Shown: positions 9,448-21,396 of the stretch, in pieces
Layout: each line of letters opens with the position of its first letter
Numbering within the stretch: the first letter of the stretch is position 1
Assembly (NCBI GenBank): GCA_025462735.1
Contig: JAOAPC010000016.1
Location: forward strand, 124,001 to 188,000
Direction of reading: 5' to 3'
DNA from: Acidobacteriaceae bacterium
GTDB lineage: Bacteria; Acidobacteriota; Terriglobia; Terriglobales; Acidobacteriaceae
DNA length: 64,000 bases
Position numbers and translations under genes: made by a program
Notes under the pieces: model-generated
Seen by the model: the letters and a program-made list of their open reading frames with translations, nothing else
Database searches by the model: none
Told to the model about the DNA's origin: nothing

Positions 9448-9990
9448 CTATGCCACCCGCTTGGCAGCCTTGCGGGCCTTGCCAGGCTCCTTGGCTTCAA
9501 ATTCCTCATTCGCCTGGGAATTAATTTCTTTGGCGAGTTCAGTCAGCTTTTCATCGGTTTCTTTCTCTTCCTCAAGAGTTTGTTCCAGAAGCAATACGTG
9601 CTCGGATTCGCCGAGAATACGGGCGAATTCAGATGCGGTTCCATAGGCTGCGATCTCGTAATGTTCAACGCGTTGCGCCGCACCGATTAATGCGGCGTCC
9701 TTAACGGCATCTTCGAAGTCCTCTTCCATGACTTCGCTCCCTTCCTTCACCAAGCCTTCCATTCCCACACATTTTTTGCCCTTTGGGCTCTCATCGAGGG
9801 CCTTGAAAATCTTTTCCAGCCGCTGCACGTGTTGCCGAGTTTGTTCCAGATGGTCCTCGAATCCCTGCCGCAGTTCCTCTGAGGCGGCAGCCTTGGCCAT
9901 CTTGGGGAGAGCTTTTACTAGCTGGTTCTCCGCGCTGTACAGATCTTTTAGTTCGTCAACGTACAGATCCTTGAGTCCTTCGTTTGGCAT
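9448..9990 (-). CDS. DUF892 (YciE/YciF) ferritin-like protein
   Basis: 180 residues from ATG 9990, chosen for the GGAGG ribosome site just upstream. A four-helix ferritin-like fold is indicated by ELKDLYSAENQLVKALPKMA, the EDHLEQTRQHVQRLEKIF helix and QRVEHYEIAAYGTASEFA, with carboxylates and His positioned for a di-metal site. A Lys/Ala-rich tail follows. The family is linked to stress and stationary phase; its biochemical role is not settled. It is 100 bases upstream of the Nramp-related gene and may share a transcript with it. Confidence 0.9.
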   Translation of the reverse strand: MPNEGLKDLYVDELKDLYSAENQLVKALPKMAKAAASEELRQGFEDHLEQTRQHVQRLEKIFKALDESPKGKKCVGMEGLVKEGSEVMEEDFEDAVKDAALIGAAQRVEHYEIAAYGTASEFARILGESEHVLLLEQTLEEEKETDEKLTELAKEINSQANEEFEAKEPGKARKAAKRVA

Positions 9991-10257
9991 ATGTCCTCCG
10001 ACATAAACACAGATAGTGCGCGGGTTAGTTGCCGAGAGGGTTTGCAGGGTTGGACGGGAAGCGGCATCGACGTAAACCGAACATGCACGGGTGTGCCATT
10101 CGCCGGCTCGACCCTTGCCAATTCGTGATGCCGCCATTCAATTGTTCGCTGGAAGACAAAAATAACGAATGCGCCACTCTGGATTCCAGCGTGAGTCACT
10201 GATGAATTATGGGCAAGGCCAGTTTCCTACGCGAGACTAAGCGCTGAACTGTAGCGA

Positions 10258-11541
10258 CTACACACTTTGAGCATTGGTCGCGGTATCAGCAGTCTGCGCC
10301 TGAACCGGCGTCAACTTGTCCGCATCCCGCAGCTCCGGGAACAGCCAAGCCCACAGCGCGACTACGATCAATGTTCCGGCCCCGCCCAGAATCACCGCGG
10401 GAACCGTGCCGAACCAATGCGCGGTCACGCCGGATTCAAATTCGCCGAGCTCGTTCGACGCGCCGATGAAAATCATGTCAACAGCGTTCACCCTGCCGCG
10501 AACTGCGTCCGGAGTCGCTATCTGCACCAGCGTTCCACGCACGACCACGCTGACCATGTCTGAAGCTCCGACCAGTACGAGGGAGATGAGGGACAGAACT
10601 AAGCTATGAGAAAGACCAAACACAATCGTGAAGACGCCGAATCCGGCGACACAAAACAGCATGATCTTGCCCACGCGTTGTCGGAGCGGCCGATACGCCA
10701 GCAATATCGCCATGACCGACGCGCCCACTCCGGGGGAGGCGCGCAACAATCCAAGTCCCCACGGGCCGGTGCGTAAAATTTCGCGCGCATAAACCGGAAG
10801 CAGAGCCACAGCGCCGCCCAAGAGAACGGCAAAGAGATCAAGCGATGTCGCTCCGAGGATCAGTTTGTGGGTCCAGATGTAGTGCAACCCCGCTAGCACG
10901 GTGCGAACCGTAAACTCCTCTTTCTGGCGAACGCTGGTCCGCGCGCGAATTCGTACCAGCGCCACTGTCGCGATACCGCAAGCGACCACGGATACGCCGT
11001 ACACGCCTGCCGGCCCACCAAACAGCGCGTAAAGAAATCCACCCAGTGCCGGCCCGAGAATGGTTGCCGCCTGAAACATGGTGGCATTCCAGGCGACGGC
11101 ATTAGGAAAGACTTCAACCGGAACGAGCAATGGCAGCAGTGATCGGCCCGCGGGACTATTGAAAGAGCGCACTATTCCCAGCAGCACGAGCACTACATAA
11201 ATCGGTTTGGCATTGTGCGGACCACGGTGTGTGATCTCAATCAAGAGAGCGCAACAACCGGCAAACGCCAGATTGCAAAGCAGAAGAATACTTTTGCGAT
11301 TGAAGCGGTCCGCGGCATGACCGGCAAGCAGAAACAAAAAAACGTTAGGCAGGAATTGCGCCAGGCCTACGTAGCCCAGATCCAGCGGCCGGCGCGTGAT
11401 CTCGTAGACTTGCCATCCCACAGCCACCGAGAGCATCTCCAGGCCTGCGACCACGAAAAATCGCCCAAGCTGATAGAGCGTGAAATCGAGATGGCGGAAG
11501 GCGGACAGCCCGGCATGCGCATGGCTTTCGGCTTCGGACAT
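10258..11541 (-). CDS. MFS transporter (EntS-like MFS_3 family)
   Basis: 427 residues with twelve predicted membrane helices. The loop 2-3 motif is present in form (GHAADRFNRKSILLL), and an Asn/Pro-rich turn in helix 5 (FNSPAGRSLLPLLVP) is typical of the enterobactin-exporter-like MFS_3 group. Substrate cannot be told; there is no siderophore cluster nearby. It is divergent from the lolE-like gene, with a palindromic repeat in the shared upstream region. Confidence 0.85.
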   Translation of the reverse strand: MSEAESHAHAGLSAFRHLDFTLYQLGRFFVVAGLEMLSVAVGWQVYEITRRPLDLGYVGLAQFLPNVFLFLLAGHAADRFNRKSILLLCNLAFAGCCALLIEITHRGPHNAKPIYVVLVLLGIVRSFNSPAGRSLLPLLVPVEVFPNAVAWNATMFQAATILGPALGGFLYALFGGPAGVYGVSVVACGIATVALVRIRARTSVRQKEEFTVRTVLAGLHYIWTHKLILGATSLDLFAVLLGGAVALLPVYAREILRTGPWGLGLLRASPGVGASVMAILLAYRPLRQRVGKIMLFCVAGFGVFTIVFGLSHSLVLSLISLVLVGASDMVSVVVRGTLVQIATPDAVRGRVNAVDMIFIGASNELGEFESGVTAHWFGTVPAVILGGAGTLIVVALWAWLFPELRDADKLTPVQAQTADTATNAQSV

Positions 11542-11602
11542 GTTCTACTAATGTGCCACACTGCGCGAGAGGAATGAGAAGCTCAGCTAGAATCAGCAGT
11601 GA

Positions 11603-11664
11603 ACATGTAGAGGCGGGCGTCCACGTCCGCCCACCTCCGAACGTGGACGTTCGGGGCTACATGT
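11603..11664. repeat. Branched palindromic repeat upstream of lolE-like gene
   Basis: Outer arms ACATGTAG and CTACATGT enclose two inner hairpins, one GC-rich (GGGCGTCCACGTCCGCCC) and one CCGAACGTGGACGTTCGG. This gives a three-way-junction shape like other repeats in this window. Confidence 0.6.
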
Positions 11665-11681
11665 CGTGGTGTGCGGTTTTC

Positions 11682-11710
11682 CTGATGGCTGAAAGCTGAG
11701 GGCTGACGGC
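11682..11710. repeat. Short intergenic repeat (GCTGATGGCTGA type)
   Basis: A run of CTGATGGCTGAAAGCTGA followed by GGGCTGACGGC, ending six bases before the next ATG. It belongs to a family with about eleven copies in the window. Confidence 0.6.
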
Positions 11711-11717
11711 TTTTTTC

Positions 11718-13043
11718 ATGCGCTTCGAATTGTTCATCGCATCTCGTTATCTTCGTGCCAAGCGCAAGCAGGCCGTGATTGGCGTGATCACAGGGCTGTC
11801 GATCGCGGGAGTTGCTGCCGGGGTGGCGTCGCTGGTCATCGCCCTCGCTATCAACAACGGGTTCCGGCAGGACCTGCAGGACCGGCTCCTCGGCTCAACT
11901 TCGCACGTGAATTTGCTGCGCACCATGGGCGATGGGATCCGCGACTGGCGTCCGCTCATGGAGCGTTTACAAAAACAGCCGCACGTGATCGCAGCCGCCC
12001 CGGATATTTATGAGCAGGTGCTGATCTCAATTGGATCTCGCGCGCGGGGAGCGGTGCTGAAGGGAATCATTCCGCAGGATGAGCGCAAGGTGAGCGACCT
12101 GCTCGACAGCGTGAAGCAAGGATCGGCGAAGGCGCTGGAGGAACAAACCGCGGACCAAGCTTCGGCGGGCGGGGGCGCCCGCCCCACACAAACACCACCC
12201 ACACGGCCGGATTCTGATTCTCTTGACGCGGTTGGGCAGCGACAGGCTTCGATGCCGCCGATCATTCTTGGCAAAGAAATGGCCGATGAACTGGGCGCGA
12301 AGGTTGGCTCGATTGTGCTGGTCACCAGCCCGCAGGGAGAACTTACGCCATTCGGCATGGTTCCCAAGTACGTGCGCTTTCGCGTGGCAGGAATCTTCGA
12401 CTCGGGTTTTTACGACTACGACTCTTCGTGGGCCTTCACCAGGCTTTCTGATGCGCAACATCTGTTCGCGCTGGGCGACGTCATCCAAATTATTGAATTC
12501 AAAATTGATGACATCTACAAAGCGCGGGAGGTCGGAAATAAACTGGAAGATGCGGCTGGGCCAGGATTCATGACCACCAATTGGATGGAACAGAACAAGC
12601 CTTTGTTCCATGCGCTGCGCCTGGAGCGTTTGGTAACGTTCATCACGGTTGGCCTGATTGTTTTTGTGGCCGCGTTAAATATCCTGATCTCGCTCACCAT
12701 GATGGTCATGGAAAAAACTCGCGACATCGCGGTGCTTATGTCGATGGGAACGCGGAAAGCGCAGGTGCGAAAGATTTTTATTGCTCAGGGAGCGTTGATC
12801 GGCGTGGTGGGAACTGCCATCGGCTTGGTGCTCGGTTATGTTCTTTCCTGGATGGGCGGCCATTACCACGCGTTCGCGCTGGCGCCTGAGGTTTATTCGA
12901 TTGACTACGTGCCGTTTGCGCCGCGGATCATGGACGGAATTTTGGTTGCAGTTGTTGCTGTGGGGACTTCGCTGGTGGCGACCATCTATCCTTCGTGGTC
13001 GGCTGCGAGAATTTTGCCGGCCGAGGCGTTGCGGTACGAATGA
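11718..13043 (+). CDS. LolC/LolE-type ABC transporter permease
   Basis: 441 residues. A membrane helix at about 22-45 is followed by a periplasmic MacB-PCD-like domain and three C-terminal helices of the FtsX fold (about 305-430), with VMEKTRDIAVLMSMGTRK, the typical coupling segment. It should extract lipoproteins from the inner membrane with LolD. An extra low-complexity stretch at about residues 142-172 is encoded by a GC-rich hairpin repeat. The ATPase gene lies 750 bases downstream, beyond an opposite-strand broken gene. Confidence 0.88.
   Translation: MRFELFIASRYLRAKRKQAVIGVITGLSIAGVAAGVASLVIALAINNGFRQDLQDRLLGSTSHVNLLRTMGDGIRDWRPLMERLQKQPHVIAAAPDIYEQVLISIGSRARGAVLKGIIPQDERKVSDLLDSVKQGSAKALEEQTADQASAGGGARPTQTPPTRPDSDSLDAVGQRQASMPPIILGKEMADELGAKVGSIVLVTSPQGELTPFGMVPKYVRFRVAGIFDSGFYDYDSSWAFTRLSDAQHLFALGDVIQIIEFKIDDIYKAREVGNKLEDAAGPGFMTTNWMEQNKPLFHALRLERLVTFITVGLIVFVAALNILISLTMMVMEKTRDIAVLMSMGTRKAQVRKIFIAQGALIGVVGTAIGLVLGYVLSWMGGHYHAFALAPEVYSIDYVPFAPRIMDGILVAVVAVGTSLVATIYPSWSAARILPAEALRYE
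12164..12183. repeat. GC-rich hairpin inside lolE-like coding sequence
   Basis: An exact 8-bp stem, GGCGGGCG and CGCCCGCC, with a GGGG loop. It encodes the Gly/Ala/Arg-rich part of an apparent insertion in the permease. Confidence 0.6.
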
Positions 13044-13146
13044 CGGTTCCCCGGACGAGGGCGTCCGGGGCTACGTGGCATAGCGAAGGGAACGGCATTA
13101 GGCGTGACGATTGAGCTAAATCGTGCGGGCTTCAGTCCCGTGAGAG
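13044..13146. repeat. Cluster of small palindromes after lolE-like gene
   Basis: Two hairpin-forming segments follow the stop codon: CCCCGGACGAGGGCGTCCGGGG, and further on CGGGCTTCAGTCCCG set within GCGTGAC...GTGAGAGCACGC. They resemble the other branched repeats of the window and may also stop transcription; no T-run follows. Confidence 0.45.
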
Positions 13147-13156
13147 CACGCCGAAC

Positions 13157-13599
13157 CTACTTTTGTGGTTCGTTGCTCCGCGCGTCGTTGATCTGCGAGT
13201 CGTCGGCTGCTCGTGGATGCGCTATCGCCGAGCGCACCTGATAGTTCGTTGCCAACTCGCAAGTCGAGTAGCCTCTCGATCCACTTTCCCCATCCGCAAA
13301 ATGCTCTTTCCGCTTCACTTTGTAGGTGCGCATGGTGTAGCACAGGTCGTCGTTTAAGATCGCGAACCTCGGCGCCACAGTAGGAGGATTCAGGCTGAGC
13401 CGCGGCCTGGTCTTCAAAAAGAACAATCCAGAAGAGGACTCAAAGTCTTGTGCAGGTGCGCCGAACGGTGCGGCATCTCCGATCTGGTTCTGCAACGAAC
13501 CAACGGATGTTTGCGTTTCGCCTCCTCATCGGCGGCCATGGACATGGTCGGGACGCCGGCGAGCAAAAGAAAAAGGAAGAGAAGTCTGGCGAAATTCAT
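13157..13599 (-). pseudogene. Small exported protein gene broken by a frameshift
   Basis: ATG 13599 begins a clean signal peptide (FARLLFLFLLLAGVPTMSMA), after which this frame soon ends at 13414. From about 13525 to 13157 an overlapping minus-strand frame (shifted by one base) carries 110-120 residues of protein-like sequence (CYTMRTYKVKRKEHF, SRGYSTCELA). Joined by one frameshift near 13500-13530 the two give a normal secreted protein of about 145 residues. Either a true frameshift or a sequencing error explains it. It sits between the two Lol genes on the opposite strand. Confidence 0.5.
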
Positions 13600-13797
13600 A
13601 ACCGAGCCTCCTCGATACGCGGCATTATAGCTCTAAAATTCTGTAGAAGCTTTGTTGGAACGCCTTCGATTAGACGTGCGGTTCCCAAACACGGAAGCAA
13701 CACTCGCTCTCTAACCGTGTTTAAATGAATGAGGCACGTTCCGCGAGGAATGTAGGTTCTTTCCGCCAGCTTAGGCTTGAGACGAGGAGCTTACTAT

Positions 13798-14505
13798 TTG
13801 CATCTAAATCAACAGGTGCTACGAATCGAAGGGCTGAAAAAGGTTTTTCGGTCTGGTGCCTCAGAATTGGTGCTCTTTGAAAATCTTTCGTTCGAAGTTG
13901 GCCAGGGAGAGATGCTTGCCATTGTGGGGGCATCGGGCGCGGGAAAGAGTACTTTGTTGCACATTCTTGGCGCGCTTGATAGGCCTTCTGCTGGTGAAGT
14001 ATACTGCGCCCACTTGCGTTTGAATTCTTTGTCGGAAGATGCCGCCGCTGATTTTCGCAACAAGGAAATCGGCTTTGTCTGGCAGTTCCACTACCTGCTG
14101 CCCGAGTTTACCGCCCTGGAAAATGTGGCCATGCCGCTCCTGATGCGCGGTACTCAGAAGGCAGAGGCAGAGAAGGAAGCACTGCGCTGGCTGGGGGAGG
14201 TAGGGTTGTCGCCGCGGTCACATCATCGCGCCGGGGAACTTTCCGGCGGAGAGCAGCAACGGGCGGCCCTGGCCCGTGCGCTCATCACTAAGCCAAAGAT
14301 TCTGCTTGCGGATGAGCCAACCGGCGACCTGGACAGCCGCACCGCCGATGCCGTCTTCGAATTAATCTCCCGGCTGCATCGCGAATACCAGCTTTCCTCC
14401 ATTGTCGCGACGCACAATTTTGGGTTCGCACGTCGGTGCCATCGCGTGCTACGGCTTGAGAGTGGGAGAATGGAGGAAGTTGCGCCAGAAACACTCGCGG
14501 ATTAA
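13798..14505 (+). CDS. lolD: LolD-type ABC transporter ATP-binding protein
   Basis: No ATG is near. TTG 13798, eight bases after GAGGAG, is the best start (235 residues); a TTG at 13777 is the alternative. Walker A GASGAGKST, signature LSGGEQQR, Walker B ILLADEPTGD and the switch His in ATHN are all present. The MacB/LolD subgroup is shown by the SGGEQQRAALARAL region and the D-loop context. It should power lipoprotein release by the upstream LolE-like permease at the inner membrane. Confidence 0.88.
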   Translation: MHLNQQVLRIEGLKKVFRSGASELVLFENLSFEVGQGEMLAIVGASGAGKSTLLHILGALDRPSAGEVYCAHLRLNSLSEDAAADFRNKEIGFVWQFHYLLPEFTALENVAMPLLMRGTQKAEAEKEALRWLGEVGLSPRSHHRAGELSGGEQQRAALARALITKPKILLADEPTGDLDSRTADAVFELISRLHREYQLSSIVATHNFGFARRCHRVLRLESGRMEEVAPETLAD

Positions 14506-14777
14506 GGCTGCGACTTGTCAGGAACGAAAGAAAAGATGTATGGAGGTGAATACATTTGCAGCTGTTCGTTATCAAATAGGAACTTGGGGTAATGAGACGT
14601 TCCTTTCGTAATGAGGAACAGTGGTAAAACATAGGGAAGCCCATCATAATGAGGTTGTGGGCGTCCGGGTTTAACGTTGGTGGGGTGTTCCGGAGAGTTT
14701 GGTGCCCAGGCATTTCGCGCGGTATGCGATAGATGGGTTTGCCTTCCATCTCTGGAGGAATCTGGGGGAAGGGGCTT

Positions 14778-17223
<2,446 letters not shown>

Positions 17224-17225
<2 letters not shown>

Positions 17226-17254
17226 CCGTCAGCTTTCAGCCATCAGCCGTCAGC
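17224..17254. repeat. Short intergenic repeat (GCTGATGGCTGA type)
   Basis: AGCCGTCAGCTTTCAGCCAT followed by CAGCCGTCAGC, directly after the clpC stop. The distal part is also one arm of a terminator. Confidence 0.6.
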
Positions 17255-17273
17255 GAAAAGCTGGCGGCTTTTC
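17245..17273 (+). terminator. Probable terminator of clpC built from a repeat
   Basis: Stem AGCCGTCAGC / GCTGGCGGCT (one G-U pair) with loop GAAAA, followed by TTTTC. It lies 20 bases past the clpC stop. Confidence 0.65.
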
Positions 17274-17373
17274 ACTTCTAGATGAAAAGCCCCTAGCGCT
17301 AGGTTTCTGCGCCAATTACAACCGTAACTTGCTGACTCGGTTCCTCGATCCTAAGGTGTGGGAGGAGCCCCTC

Positions 17374-18960
17374 ATGTCTAAATTCCGGCTGAGCCTTTCT
17401 CTTTTTCTCTATACGCTACTCCCGGTCACCGCGGCGGCACAACAAAAGGGGACTTGGCGCATTTCACCTCGCAGAATCAATATACGTGTGGGGGACGATC
17501 GTCCTCTACAGTTGCTGGACGCCAATGCACAGGAGTTGTTCGACGCGAACTGGTCCGTTGATAATCCCGAGTTGGCGGATATCGAATCCACGGAAGACGG
17601 CAGGGCCGTACTGCATGCCAAGTCCATGGGGACAGTTCGCGTCAGTGCTGCCTGGCATGGAGAACTGAAGTCGGAAGACATCAATATCTGGTCTGTAGTG
17701 AAAGGGCCACCGGTGGGAGCGACCAACTGGGGAGTCGACGACATCGGCACCCAGATTCGTGACTTACCAGCCGTCCCGACCGCAACCGGTCCTACTCTCT
17801 ACTCCCTTGAACAAAATGGAAGTGGGGAGACTTACCTTCGCGCATTCTCCGGCAGTGGAATGCAGCTTTGGAGATGGCGTCTGCCCGAGTCTTCCCGGAA
17901 CATTGAGCTCGTTTGCGGAGATTGGACTGGCGGGGCGTTGATAAGCGCAAATAATTCGCGATCTTTCACCCTGTACACGATCGGTGGAGATGGAAAGTTG
18001 CGTTGGCGGCAGACCTTAGCGGGGATTCGTAAAGGGCACACTTACAATCTTGATCACTTGGTGCACATACTCAGTCAGTCGGCCAACGGGACCAACACTC
18101 TGATAACAGGCTTTGATGAATTGACTGGCGCCAAGAGGTTTGAGTTGCCGATCCCCGCGTCAAATGAAACGCTCGTGAACTTGCACCGAGTCGGCTCCAG
18201 CTACGTATGTGCTGCAGCAACCTCCATTCAACCGGTGGGAACCATTACGACCCAACTCATGGTTAACATGGATGGGCTTGCATACGTCGCTTTCACGGAG
18301 AACCAATGGATCCTGCAGGCGCCAAAATGCTCTCCTGGTGCGGAACTCAAAGCATCCGAAATCTTATTTAGCCGCGACGAACAGGTCATTCTTTGGCAGA
18401 TCCATCCAGAAGGTACAGTACGGAGTACTGTCGTTGAAGGCTTGAAAGCCAAACAATCGCTTGCACTCGCCGGAATTACAGATTCTCCCACTGGTGCAAT
18501 TCTCACGGATAACTTAAACGGAGTCCTGTTATCCATTCGCCAGTCACGCAATAGGATTGCCGAAGCGGGAACCGATCCTTCCGATGAGTTTGTTTATCGC
18601 ATCAATCCTGCCGGCGAGGTACTTTTTAAATTTCCGCTGCCTAGCTATTCTGGCCCCCTTCATGACGATATGGTCATCGGAGAAAACGACATTGCGTTCG
18701 CGACTCGTGGCGGAAACCTGATCGCGTTCAGTTTGCATACCGGGAAAGAAGTTTGGGAATGGGATTCGAAAACGCCAGAAATATCAGTATTCGCAGCACT
18801 CGCCAACGGAGCTTGCGTGGTCAAAACGCCGTCAGGAATGGCCGAGGTTAACCATGGCGTGAAAATTAAGGATATGGCAATGGACGGCGTTCCGGTATTG
18901 GGATGGCAGGGTGACTTTTACCAGTCTCATAGCGGTCCGTCTGGTCCGTCTGAACAATAG
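17374..18960 (+). CDS. Exported protein, Ig-like domain plus PQQ/beta-propeller-like repeats
   Basis: ATG 17374 is chosen for GGAGGAG upstream and because it exposes a signal peptide (FRLSLSLFLYTLLPVTAAAQ). Residues about 30-110 look like a Big_2 bacterial Ig domain (INIRVGDDRPLQLLD, GTVRVSAAW). The remaining 400 residues show strand repeats with Trp-rich ends (MQLWRWRLPE, GKLRWRQTL, GKEVWEWDS) typical of PQQ-like propellers. The cofactor-binding residues cannot be judged. It is probably periplasmic; function unknown. Confidence 0.7.
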   Translation: MSKFRLSLSLFLYTLLPVTAAAQQKGTWRISPRRINIRVGDDRPLQLLDANAQELFDANWSVDNPELADIESTEDGRAVLHAKSMGTVRVSAAWHGELKSEDINIWSVVKGPPVGATNWGVDDIGTQIRDLPAVPTATGPTLYSLEQNGSGETYLRAFSGSGMQLWRWRLPESSRNIELVCGDWTGGALISANNSRSFTLYTIGGDGKLRWRQTLAGIRKGHTYNLDHLVHILSQSANGTNTLITGFDELTGAKRFELPIPASNETLVNLHRVGSSYVCAAATSIQPVGTITTQLMVNMDGLAYVAFTENQWILQAPKCSPGAELKASEILFSRDEQVILWQIHPEGTVRSTVVEGLKAKQSLALAGITDSPTGAILTDNLNGVLLSIRQSRNRIAEAGTDPSDEFVYRINPAGEVLFKFPLPSYSGPLHDDMVIGENDIAFATRGGNLIAFSLHTGKEVWEWDSKTPEISVFAALANGACVVKTPSGMAEVNHGVKIKDMAMDGVPVLGWQGDFYQSHSGPSGPSEQ

Positions 18961-19060
18961 ATTACTCCCCGCAGGAAGTTCCTTCTTTCTACACCTTTGC
19001 ACCGTGTCAGCGGACGTGGAGGTCACCAATTGATCGATGTTGAAAGAGCGGCAAACAAGA

Positions 19061-19087
19061 AAGGCGGCCGACTGGCCGCCTTTTTTC
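19061..19087 (+). terminator. Rho-independent terminator between convergent genes
   Basis: GGCGGCC / GGCCGCC stem with loop GACT and six T on the plus strand, 100 bases past the propeller-gene stop. It may also act on ftsH from the other side, where the T-run is interrupted. Confidence 0.85.
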
Positions 19088-19103
19088 TAATTGAGAGCTA
19101 AGT

Positions 19104-21008
19104 TTACGCTGGAGCCGGGCGCTCGCCCTTGGCGATTCCTGGCCGACCCGGTTCAGGTTTGAGCACCTGCTGTAGGCCTGAATCGTCGCCCTTAGGTGGA
19201 GGAATGATTTTCGGCAGTTCCTTGCCATCGATAATCAATTTGATTTCGTTGGCATCGAGAACTTCGCGTTCCAGCAGCGCAAGCGCGATTCGGACCAGGG
19301 TGTCGTGGTTTGCCCCGAGAATACCTTTGGCAGTTTCGTATCCCTTGCCAATGATGCGCTTCACTTCTTCGTCGATCTTAATCGCCGTGGCTTCGCTGTA
19401 ATCACGATGCTGGTTGATCTCGCGGCCGAGGAAGATTTGCTCTTCTTTCTTGCCGAAGGTGAGCGGCCCGAGTTCACTCATGCCGAACTCGCAAACCATT
19501 TTGCGGGCAAGTTCGGTTGCGCGCTCAATGTCATTGCCGGCGCCAGTGCTCATCTGGTTCAGGAAAATCTCTTCCGCCAGACGGCCACCCATCATGATGG
19601 AAATCTCGGTCTCGAGATATTCTTTGGTGTAGTTGTGCTTGTCGTCGATGGGCAACTGCATGGTGACGCCCAGCGCCATTCCGCGAGGAATGATCGTGAC
19701 CTTGTGCAAAGGATCGGAATTGGGCAGCTTGGCCGCAACCAGGGCATGCCCGGCCTCGTGATAAGCAGTGACCTTCTTTTCATCTTCCGACAGGATCAAC
19801 GACTTGCGCTCGACACCCATCAGCACTTTGTCCTTGGCGAGTTCGAAGTCATACATCAGCACGGCCTTGCGGTTCTGCCGCGCCGCGCTCAATGCCGCTT
19901 CGTTCACCATGTTGGCCAGGTCAGCGCCGGAGAATCCCGGTGTGCCACGCGCCAGGACCGAGAGATCCACGTCATCGGACAAAGGAATCTTGCGAGTATG
20001 AACGCGCAGAATTTCTTCGCGACCGCGCACATCGGGACGATTAACGACTACGCGCCGGTCAAAGCGTCCCGGCCGCAGCAGTGCCGGATCAAGCACGTCC
20101 GGCCGATTAGTAGCAGCCATTAGGATGACGCCTTCGTTCGATTCGAAGCCGTCCATTTCGACCAGCAGTTGATTTAAAGTCTGCTCGCGCTCATCGTGCC
20201 CACCGCCGAGTCCAGCTCCGCGATGGCGGCCAACCGCATCGATTTCATCAATGAAGATGATGCAGGGAGCATTCTTTTTGCCCTGCTCGAACAGATCGCG
20301 TACCCGGCTAGCGCCTACGCCAACAAACATTTCAACGAAATCCGAACCAGAGATCGAGAAGAAAGGAACATTGGCTTCACCGGCAACTGCTCTCGCGAGC
20401 AGGGTCTTGCCGGTTCCCGGAGGTCCGACCAGCAGCACGCCTTTGGGAATGCGGCCACCCAGTTTCTGGAACTTCTGCGCCTCGCGCAGGAACTCAATTA
20501 TTTCCTTCAGCTCTTCCTTGGCTTCTTCGACTCCGGCGACGTCTTTGAACGTCACTTTTTTCTGCTGCATCGAGAGCAGCCGGGCGCGGCTCTTGCCAAA
20601 CGAAAGCGCTTTATTGCCGCCCGTCTGCATCTGGCGGATCATGAAGTACCAGAGCGCCGCGAGCAATGCCAAAGGCGCAAACAGGTTGATCAGCCATCCC
20701 CAGCTGCTGTTGCCGACGTCCTGCACGGTGATGCTGACGTTCTTGTCCTGGAGCTTCTTGATCATCTCCGGGTAGTTGGCAGGGGCAGTCAGGTGGAACA
20801 GGGATCCGTCGGCCAGCTTACCCTTCACTTCCTGGCCGGTGATGGTGACGTCTTTAACCGTCCCCTGATCAACTTCCGACATGAAGCGCGAGAAGTTGAT
20901 CTCCTGGACCTTCTGGCCGGAGTTCGCGGTTTTGACCACTTGCCACAACGCGACCGCGGAGATCAGAATAACTACCCAAAAAATGATTGTTTTAACGGTT
21001 GAATTCAC
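19104..21008 (-). CDS. ftsH: ATP-dependent zinc metalloprotease FtsH
   Basis: 634 residues from GTG 21008, with AGGAG nine bases upstream. Two membrane helices (about 7-25 and 108-126) flank a periplasmic domain. The AAA module has Walker A GPPGTGKT (195-202), Walker B CIIFIDE and second-region-of-homology RPGRFDRR. The zinc protease has HEAGH (about 415) and a distal acidic ligand region. It degrades membrane and regulatory proteins. It is last in the leftward tilS-hpt-ftsH order found in many bacteria. Confidence 0.97.
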   Translation of the reverse strand: MNSTVKTIIFWVVILISAVALWQVVKTANSGQKVQEINFSRFMSEVDQGTVKDVTITGQEVKGKLADGSLFHLTAPANYPEMIKKLQDKNVSITVQDVGNSSWGWLINLFAPLALLAALWYFMIRQMQTGGNKALSFGKSRARLLSMQQKKVTFKDVAGVEEAKEELKEIIEFLREAQKFQKLGGRIPKGVLLVGPPGTGKTLLARAVAGEANVPFFSISGSDFVEMFVGVGASRVRDLFEQGKKNAPCIIFIDEIDAVGRHRGAGLGGGHDEREQTLNQLLVEMDGFESNEGVILMAATNRPDVLDPALLRPGRFDRRVVVNRPDVRGREEILRVHTRKIPLSDDVDLSVLARGTPGFSGADLANMVNEAALSAARQNRKAVLMYDFELAKDKVLMGVERKSLILSEDEKKVTAYHEAGHALVAAKLPNSDPLHKVTIIPRGMALGVTMQLPIDDKHNYTKEYLETEISIMMGGRLAEEIFLNQMSTGAGNDIERATELARKMVCEFGMSELGPLTFGKKEEQIFLGREINQHRDYSEATAIKIDEEVKRIIGKGYETAKGILGANHDTLVRIALALLEREVLDANEIKLIIDGKELPKIIPPPKGDDSGLQQVLKPEPGRPGIAKGERPAPA

Positions 21009-21396
21009 TAAAAAGCTCCTCAGAAAAGCCCATCGCCGAGTTACCCAGAGCTACGATGCTCAACGGGATTTCCGGTACAAACCCGGCGCACCTCTCATAA
21101 CAGATTAGATGCCGCTGCCGGAATTTAGATCGACAGAATGACCCGTCTCTATTCTACCCCTCTCTGGGAGAAAAAGTTCCTCGAGTTTAAAACCTTGGGT
21201 CATGGAAAGATCCGCGGCAGCGGGCGGTTGGTCGCTGTTTTAAAAAAGAGCACCAAAACTGCAACATTCTCAGCATTTGCGAGATCTTGTGTTTGGGTTT
21301 TGCCACCGCAAAGCCCGGCTGGGCTCAGAGAACGGCCAAATTCGTGATGTACTGCCGATTTTTCGCAGCCCAGCAACATTGGCCAAAGAAGCCCGA
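21009..21396. other. Intergenic region between hpt and ftsH
   Basis: 388 bases without a convincing gene. The minus-strand sequence TAGAAT at 21156-21151 could be a -10 element for ftsH, about 140 bases upstream, but no good -35 was found. A short minus-strand open frame overlapping the hpt stop looks non-coding. Confidence 0.4.

Noticed and set aside
19305-20123. Plus-strand open frame of 272 codons
   Set aside because: It is antisense to ftsH, which has all family motifs; the predicted protein shows no domain.
20196-21002. Plus-strand open frame of 268 codons
   Set aside because: Antisense to the N-terminal half of ftsH; high GC third-position shadow.
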